In this document: piece by piece, positions 43,777-48,462 of the stretch
How positions within the stretch are numbered: position 1 is the stretch's first letter
Layout of the letters: every line of letters begins with the position of its first letter
NCBI RefSeq assembly: GCF_026932795.1
Contig: NZ_JADPVH010000031.1
Span: 1 to 48,462 of the forward strand
Reading direction: 5' to 3'
Source of the DNA: Paenarthrobacter sp. Z7-10
GTDB taxonomy: Bacteria > Actinomycetota > Actinomycetes > Actinomycetales > Micrococcaceae
DNA length: 48,462 nucleotides
The notes under the pieces: model-generated
What the model was told of the DNA's origin: nothing
Seen by the model: the letters and a program-made list of their open reading frames with translations, nothing else
The model's database searches: none
Program-made: the position numbers and the translations under genes

Positions 43777-44765
43777 TGCTTGCCTCCAAAGTCGTTGCCC
43801 GGAGGCTCACCTATGCCGGTGCCGGCGCCAGGCATCGCAATCATCCTGGAGCGTCGTCTGCCTGGCTTGTGCTGACCAGTTCCACGTGCGAAGCGCTTCT
43901 CGATGAAGTGTTGTCCCACCATCAGGATCGAAGTGAACAGCAGGTACCAGATGGACGCAACGATCAGCAGTGGCACGGGGGTGAAGGTCACGGCTGAAAT
44001 GCCGCGCGAGACGCCATAGAGATCGATGCTCAGCGGTATCGCCGCCACCAGCGAGGTGGTCTTGAGCATCGAAATCACTTCGTTGCCGGTGGGCGGGATG
44101 ATGATCCGCATGGACTGCGGCACGACGATATAACGCATTGTCTGCCCCCACGACATGGCCAACGCGCGCGAGGCTTCTTCCTGGCCGTCGTCGACCGAGA
44201 GCAGCCCCGCACGCACGATTTCGGACATGTAGGCGGCCTCGTTAAGGGCCAGCCCGATGACGGCGGTCAGGAACAGGTTGGTGAAGATGCCATTTGGCAC
44301 CGAAATCCACGGTGCCATAAACGGAATTCCGATGGTGAACACCGGATAGATCAGCGACACGATGCCCCAGAACACCAGCTGGACGTAGACCGGAGTGCCG
44401 CGGAAGATCCACAGGTAAAGCCATGCGACACTCTTGACCACCGGGTTTGGTGACAGCCGCATGATCGCCAGCAGCAGTCCCAGCACGATCGCGAGAACCA
44501 TCGAGTACACGGTGAGCTGGAGCGTGACCAGCGCCGCCTGGGAGATCCGCTTATCGAAAATGTACTTGCCGACGTCGGACCAGCCGTAGTCCTCGCGCTG
44601 GGCCGCATCGAGAAGGAACACCGCCACCAGAATGATCAGGACGACGGCGATCAGGAACCGCCAGGGGTGGCGCAGCGGGATGGCCTCGATGGCCTCTCCC
44701 TCCTGATCCGGAGAGGGGGAATCCGGATCAGGCTTGGCTGCTCCGCGCTGTGCCCGCGACGTCAT
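43773..44765 (-). CDS. Polar amino acid ABC transporter permease
   Basis: Permease of 330 aa. A charged 32-residue N-terminus precedes the first helix ([20 protein letters not shown]). The core helices follow [57 protein letters not shown] and the EAA loop [30 protein letters not shown]. The C-tail is basic and Gly/Pro-rich, longer than in most relatives. It starts seven bases... after the binding-protein stop at 44772 and ends inside the ATPase start. A single permease may act as a homodimer. Confidence 0.93.
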   Translation of the reverse strand: MTSRAQRGAAKPDPDSPSPDQEGEAIEAIPLRHPWRFLIAVVLIILVAVFLLDAAQREDYGWSDVGKYIFDKRISQAALVTLQLTVYSMVLAIVLGLLLAIMRLSPNPVVKSVAWLYLWIFRGTPVYVQLVFWGIVSLIYPVFTIGIPFMAPWISVPNGIFTNLFLTAVIGLALNEAAYMSEIVRAGLLSVDDGQEEASRALAMSWGQTMRYIVVPQSMRIIIPPTGNEVISMLKTTSLVAAIPLSIDLYGVSRGISAVTFTPVPLLIVASIWYLLFTSILMVGQHFIEKRFARGTGQHKPGRRRSRMIAMPGAGTGIGEPPGNDFGGKH

Positions 44766-44771
44766 GGCAGC

Positions 44772-45674
44772 CTACGGTTTGGCTGCGACATTGATGGTCG
44801 CCGTCTTCAATCCGCCGCTTTCAACGCCCCACTTGCTCAGGATTTTGCCGTAGCTTCCGTCGTCGATCAGGGCTTGCAGCGCCTTCTGGAGCACCGGTTT
44901 GAAGGCAGAATCCTTAGCAACAGGCATCCCGTACGGCGCTACCTCGAAGGCATCGCCGGCGGTCTGCAATTTGTCCTTGGTCTTGGAGATGGCATACAAG
45001 GTGACCGGCGAGTCCGCGCTCATGGCGTCCACTTGCCCAACGGCCAGGGCGTTGGTGGCCTGATCCTGCGCATCGTATTTGAAAATCTTGATGGCGGCCT
45101 TGCCGGCATCGGTGCACGCCTTGGACTTGGCCGGCACCTCGTGCGTGTCCTCGTAGGTGGTGGCCTGAACCCCGACCTTGAGTCCGCAGGCGTTGTTCGG
45201 GTCCACCGTCTTGCCCTTCGGTGAGGCCCATTGGATGCCCGCAGTGTAGTAATTCACGAAGTCCACCTGCTTTTCCCGCTCCACAGTGTCGGTGAACGAG
45301 GACATCCCCATGTCGTCCTTGCCGGCCTTAATAGCGGGCAAAATGTTGTCGAACGTGCCTATGTCGAAGTTGACCTTCAGCCCCAGCATCTGGCCCAGTG
45401 CGTTGGTCAGGTCCACCGACCAGCCGGCCGGCTTGCCATTGTCATCCTTGAACTCATTGGGCGGGTAGTTGTTGGCCATCCCCACGTTCAGGACGCCGGC
45501 GGTTTTGATCTTGTCCGGCAGCAGGGCGGCGATGGAGTCGTTCTTCGCCACCGTCGTGGTGCCGGCCGAGTCCGACGCGGGGCCGGCGGCCGACGGCGTG
45601 CTGTTGTCGACGCACCCCGTGAGCAGCAGGGCAGCGGCGGCAAAAACGGAGGTGATGACAATTCGGGACCGCAT
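44772..45674 (-). CDS. Polar amino acid ABC transporter binding lipoprotein
   Basis: Solute-binding lipoprotein of 300 aa. The signal MRSRIVITSVFAAAALLLTGC gives Cys21 in an LTGC lipobox. The family-3 binding fold shows LNVGMANNYPPNEFKDD, GWSVDLTNALGQMLGLKV, DDMGMSSFTDTVEREKQVDFV and GVQATTYED. I chose ATG 45674 with GGAGAGAAG upstream; the frame is open from 45752 but the extension would bury the signal peptide. It is the first gene of the importer operon. Confidence 0.94.
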   Translation of the reverse strand: MRSRIVITSVFAAAALLLTGCVDNSTPSAAGPASDSAGTTTVAKNDSIAALLPDKIKTAGVLNVGMANNYPPNEFKDDNGKPAGWSVDLTNALGQMLGLKVNFDIGTFDNILPAIKAGKDDMGMSSFTDTVEREKQVDFVNYYTAGIQWASPKGKTVDPNNACGLKVGVQATTYEDTHEVPAKSKACTDAGKAAIKIFKYDAQDQATNALAVGQVDAMSADSPVTLYAISKTKDKLQTAGDAFEVAPYGMPVAKDSAFKPVLQKALQALIDDGSYGKILSKWGVESGGLKTATINVAAKP

Positions 45675-45819
45675 ATGATGCTTCTCTCCATTGAGCTGTG
45701 CAAAGTAGCGCAGTGGTCCGAAGCCTATCCCACCCCTGCGCGCCGAGGTCACGGTGGCCGTCCCGGTCGCGTTGCGGTTTGGCCACAGCTTAACCGCCGC
45801 GGGTCAGCGTTCGACGGCG

Positions 45820-46368
45820 TCAGGCCTGCGGGTCGTGGCCGGGAATCCGGCTGAGTTCTGCGATCAGGTCGGGATTGATCCGATTCAAGATCAGCAGCAC
45901 ATCAGCTTCCGGAACCGCCCGGTAGAGGATTTCACGGGCTTCGCTGTACCTCGTGGTGGGGGCCTTATCTGGCCACTTTTCCGCCAAGGCCTGCACCCGC
46001 TCGGGCAGCGAATGGTGGGCGTTGGAGGCTATTTTCACCAGTGTGGCGTCGCGGTCTTCGGCAATGAAGCGGATGAAGGCAGGATAGTCATCCGGGGTGT
46101 CCTGCAGGTTTATGGACACCCTTTCGATGATCGCCACGACCCTGGGCGGGACGCCCATTTCCAACAGTGCCCGTTTGGAGATTGGAGTGTCCTCGGCAAT
46201 GTCATGCAGGTAGCCCGCCATCCGGACGTCGTCGTCGAAGTCCGCCAACGCGTCGCCCACGGCCTGAACGTGCTCGCGGTACGGGCGCTTGAGCTTGTCC
46301 TTTTGCCGATCGTGTGCGACCTCCGCCAGCACCATAGCCGTGTGGACGGTGAATCCGGGCGTGCTCAT
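45820..46368 (-). CDS. HD-domain phosphohydrolase-like protein
   Basis: Stand-alone HD-domain protein of 182 aa with the fold of the RelA/SpoT hydrolase half or MESH1. YREHVQAVGDALAD holds His33, and AGYLHDIAEDTPIS holds His55-Asp56 and Glu59-Asp60 as in the (p)ppGpp hydrolase HDxxED motif. In Rel enzymes a further metal ligand sits in KLADRLHN. The matching stretch reads VKIASNAHHS (residues 111-120), with Ser115 where that Asp is expected. So hydrolase activity is uncertain. ATG 46368 has AGAGGATGAG upstream. It is divergent from the acetamidase gene. Confidence 0.85.
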   Translation of the reverse strand: MSTPGFTVHTAMVLAEVAHDRQKDKLKRPYREHVQAVGDALADFDDDVRMAGYLHDIAEDTPISKRALLEMGVPPRVVAIIERVSINLQDTPDDYPAFIRFIAEDRDATLVKIASNAHHSLPERVQALAEKWPDKAPTTRYSEAREILYRAVPEADVLLILNRINPDLIAELSRIPGHDPQA

Positions 46369-46536
46369 GTCTCATCCTCTTCGTTTGCCATCTTTTCGAC
46401 TGCTGCGTTTCCACCCGCATGGGCGTGTGCTCAGTCCAGCCTAGCCAGCGGGCAGTCGGGGACGCGATTATCGGCACTTCCGGCACGGTCCGATGCGCGG
46501 TTGGTATACAAAAGGGGGTAGTTTTCGTAGTGTTGC

Positions 46537-46555
46537 AGGCAATCGTGTATTGCCT
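46537..46555. promoter_or_regulatory. Candidate operator upstream of acetamidase
   Basis: A perfect inverted repeat has 7-base arms AGGCAAT (46537-46543) and ATTGCCT (46549-46555) around a 5-base spacer. It ends 33 bases before the GTG start at 46589, in the divergent gap with the HD gene. A GTATAC-centred motif at 46501-46512 is a second, weaker candidate. Confidence 0.45.
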
Positions 46556-46588
46556 TCATTCCCGATGGACAACTGTGGAAAGGCCACC

Positions 46589-47518
46589 GTGCGAACTCAC
46601 CAACTCATTCCCACCCCCGACACCGTCACGCAGACGTTCGACCGGAAGACGCCACCGGCCCTGACAATTGATCCAGGCGACACGGTAGCCGTGCGCTCGC
46701 TGGATGCCTGGGGCCACCTGGAGCCGCAGACTGTTCCCGGGGAAGTCAAGGCCCAGATGTTTCCCGAACGCCTGGGGCATTGCCTGACCGGACCAATTGC
46801 CGTCCGGGGCGCCATGCCGGGCGACATGCTGGCAGTAAATTTTGTCTCCTTCACACCGGATTCCTGGGGCTGGACCGCGGCCGGACGCCGCAGCGACGCC
46901 TTTACCCGGGCCCTTGGCGTCGAGCCAGGGGTGCCGCAATGGCTGCTGTGGCAGTTGGATGCGGTGCGGCAAACGGGGACCAATGATTTGGGGCAGAGCA
47001 TCAAGCTGAGCCCGTTTTTGGGCGTCGTCGGCGTTCCTCCGCAGCGGCCGGGCTCGTTTTCGACAACTCCTCCGCGTGCGGACGGCGGTGGAAACATTGA
47101 CTGCCGCGAACTCGTGGCCGGATCCACCTTGTTCCTGCCGGTTACTGTCCCGGAGGCAATGTTGTGCGTTGGCGACGGTCACGCCGCCCAGGGAGATGGA
47201 GAAGTTGGTGGCACGGCCATCGAGTGCGGGATGGAATCCCGCATTATTGTGGACCTGGTCGCTGATCCGGCGTTGCCTTCGGTACATGCGATCACGCCCA
47301 CGGCGAGAATCACCTTTGGCTTCAATCCGGATTTGAATGCCGCCACGGCCGAGGCACTCAAAGCGATGCTGACTTGGATGCAGGCCCTCTATGGAATGGA
47401 ACGGACCAGTGCCCTGGCGCTGGCGAGTTCCGTGGTGGATCTGCGGATCACCCAAATTGCCAACGAGACCTGGGGGGTCCATGCGGTTCTTGGCCACAGC
47501 GCCATTTCGCAGGCTTGA
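46589..47518 (+). CDS. Acetamidase/formamidase family protein
   Basis: Amidase of 309 aa that releases ammonia from formamide or short amides. Family motifs are VRSLDAWGH, GHCLTGPIAVRGAMPGDMLA, GGNIDCRELVAGSTLFLPV and the canonical VGDGHAAQGDGEVGGTAIEC. GTG 46589 is chosen with AAAGG upstream; an ATG at 46565 is an in-frame alternative. It is a single gene, divergent from the HD protein and convergent with the disrupted GH13 gene. No amide transporter or regulator is adjacent, so the substrate is inferred from the family. Confidence 0.92.
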   Translation: MRTHQLIPTPDTVTQTFDRKTPPALTIDPGDTVAVRSLDAWGHLEPQTVPGEVKAQMFPERLGHCLTGPIAVRGAMPGDMLAVNFVSFTPDSWGWTAAGRRSDAFTRALGVEPGVPQWLLWQLDAVRQTGTNDLGQSIKLSPFLGVVGVPPQRPGSFSTTPPRADGGGNIDCRELVAGSTLFLPVTVPEAMLCVGDGHAAQGDGEVGGTAIECGMESRIIVDLVADPALPSVHAITPTARITFGFNPDLNAATAEALKAMLTWMQALYGMERTSALALASSVVDLRITQIANETWGVHAVLGHSAISQA

Positions 47519-47548
47519 ACCGGTTTAGCAGGCGGAATCGCGGGCGCT

Positions 47549-48316
47549 TCACGGCAGCCGTGAGTCGGCGGAATTCGGAATGCGGAGCCAGCGGTAATCG
47601 TAACCGCCCAACTGTAGTTCGATCGTGCCGTCCGGGGACAAGGGAACGTCCGCATCGAGCAACAGGTCCAGCAGAAGGGGCCGCTCCTTCGCCTTCTCCG
47701 GGAGGTCCTTCAGATCGAGGTTGAGCACTACGGTGGCTGGCTCAGCGGCCAGGTTGTGCACCAGGATCATGCTGTTCTGATCCCAGACGCACCGGTGTGC
47801 CAGCACCGAATGCAATGGCTGCTTCAGAACCTCGAACCGTCCCCAGCCAAGCTCTGGGCACTCACGGTAGCGTCGTATCAGCCGCGCCATGAAATTCCAC
47901 AACGAGTCCGGATCGCGTCTGGCTGCGGCAGCATTAACATGTGCTGGTCCATAGCCGCCCTGCACGACATGCCGCACCAACTTGGCCGGATCAGCAGTGG
48001 AAAAGCCACCGTTGGGCCCGTCGGTCCACTGCATCGGCGTGCGAACCGCCAGGCGCCCCTCCACCTCCAGGTTCTCCCCCATGCCGATCTCTTCGCCGTA
48101 GAACAGCACCGGAGTCCCCGGCAGGGAGAACAGCAAGGAGTACACCATCCGGATCCGGCGCGGATCGCCGTCGAGCATGGGCGGCAACCGCCGCTTCAGC
48201 CCGCGCCCGTACAGCTGCATCCGCTCCTCGGGCCCGAAGGCAGCGAACACCTCCTGGCGCTCGGTCTCAGAGAGCTTGTCCAGGGTAAGTTCGTCATGGT
48301 TGCGCACGAACGTGGC
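47549..48316 (-). pseudogene. treS: Trehalose synthase-like GH13 gene, 5' part cut off by IS30 element
   Basis: C-terminal part of about 255 residues of an alpha-amylase family enzyme of the TreS (maltose-trehalose mutase) type. It starts mid-domain at ATFVRNHDELTLD, the catalytic Asp region. It continues with LLFSLPGTPVLFYGEEIGMG, RTPMQWTDG and the beta-sandwich C-domain ending GGYDYRWLRIP. Full TreS proteins are near 600 aa, so about 350 N-terminal residues are missing. The frame meets IS30 end sequence right upstream of GCC-ACG-TTC (48316). The GTG at 48307 is not a natural start. The missing part may lie beyond the IS, outside the window. Confidence 0.88.
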
Positions 48317-48462
48317 TTGAATTCTAGGGGTTGTTGCAACACCCGGGTTTAGCTGGCTCTTAGTAGATCACGTAGTTGTTCGGCTGGGGTATTCCAGCCC
48401 AGTGTTTTGCGGGGGCGGGCGTTGAGTTCCTGGGCGACGTGTTCGAGGTCTTCGGGTCCATA
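48317..48462 (-). mobile_element. IS30-family insertion sequence, one end, truncated by window edge
   Basis: The left end of an insertion sequence. From about 48317 the sequence changes from GH13 coding to an IS end containing ggttgttgcaacacc (48329-48343), the type of terminal repeat seen in actinobacterial IS30 elements. The transposase 3' end follows directly. The exact edge (48317-48326) and the target duplication cannot be set without the other end. Confidence 0.85.
48349..48462 (-). CDS. IS30-family transposase, C-terminal end (partial)
   Basis: The last 37 codons of a transposase, running in from beyond the right edge. It reads YGPEDLEHVAQELNARPRKT followed by LGWNTPAEQLRDLLRAS and TAA. 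The LNxRPRKTLGWxTPAE signature is the conserved end of the IS30 DDE domain, just after the catalytic Glu region. Whether the element is intact cannot be judged here. It is inserted in the GH13 gene in the same orientation. Confidence 0.93.
   Translation of the reverse strand, partial: YGPEDLEHVAQELNARPRKTLGWNTPAEQLRDLLRAS

Overview
This window looks like a chromosomal segment of a high-GC actinobacterium of the family Micrococcaceae, most like Arthrobacter or a near relative. The evidence is the conserved block crgA - trpG - PASTA kinases - pbpA - rodA - pstP - fhaB - fhaA - tRNA-Leu, a DUF222/HNH gene of the 13E12-repeat type, a mycothiol-system DsbA-like protein, frequent GTG starts and many GTGA/ATGA stop-start overlaps. 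The genus is inferred from gene order and protein style, not from a database search.

Region 1 (1-12.3 kb) is the cell-wall growth and division signalling cluster. crgA (-) and trpG (+) precede a seven-gene minus-strand operon. In transcription order it reads fhaA, fhaB, pstP, rodA, pbpA, a PASTA kinase (pknA position) and pknB. Most junctions overlap by 4 bases. The encoded proteins form one circuit: a SEDS polymerase with its class B PBP builds peptidoglycan, two PASTA kinases sense muropeptides or lipid II, PstP reverses the phosphorylation and two FHA proteins read phospho-Thr. A tRNA-Leu(CAG) and a strong terminator close the region.

Region 2 (12.4-26.4 kb) is mixed metabolism. It holds a small membrane protein, an old-yellow-enzyme reductase behind a candidate operator, an AEC-family carrier, a four-gene glycine betaine/choline-type ABC importer, a frameshifted cytochrome P450, an M20 amidohydrolase, a long SNF2 helicase and a small conserved protein.

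Region 3 (25.4-36.4 kb) starts with a LysR regulator divergent from bifunctional PutA (proline to glutamate). A DUF222-HNH protein follows, in a neighbourhood rich in short direct repeats. Next come a mycothiol-type DsbA-fold protein, a DadA-like oxidoreductase, small proteins, an ABM-domain monooxygenase, an acidic repeat protein, acylphosphatase and an aldo/keto reductase.

Region 4 (36.5-42.5 kb) is a complete ribose operon, rbsR-rbsA-rbsC-rbsB-rbsK-rbsD. Two abutting LacI-type operators lie over its promoter.

Region 5 (42.5-48.46 kb) holds a MarR regulator at the end of a polar amino acid ABC operon, an HD-domain protein, an acetamidase/formamidase and the 3' part of a GH13 trehalose synthase-like gene. 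That gene is cut by an IS30-family element that runs off the window.

Most of the window is ordinary chromosomal sequence. I did not find a clearly new system. The best leads are the undescribed operators, the clustered short duplications around the DUF222 gene, the stand-alone HD protein with an altered metal-site motif, and two damaged genes.
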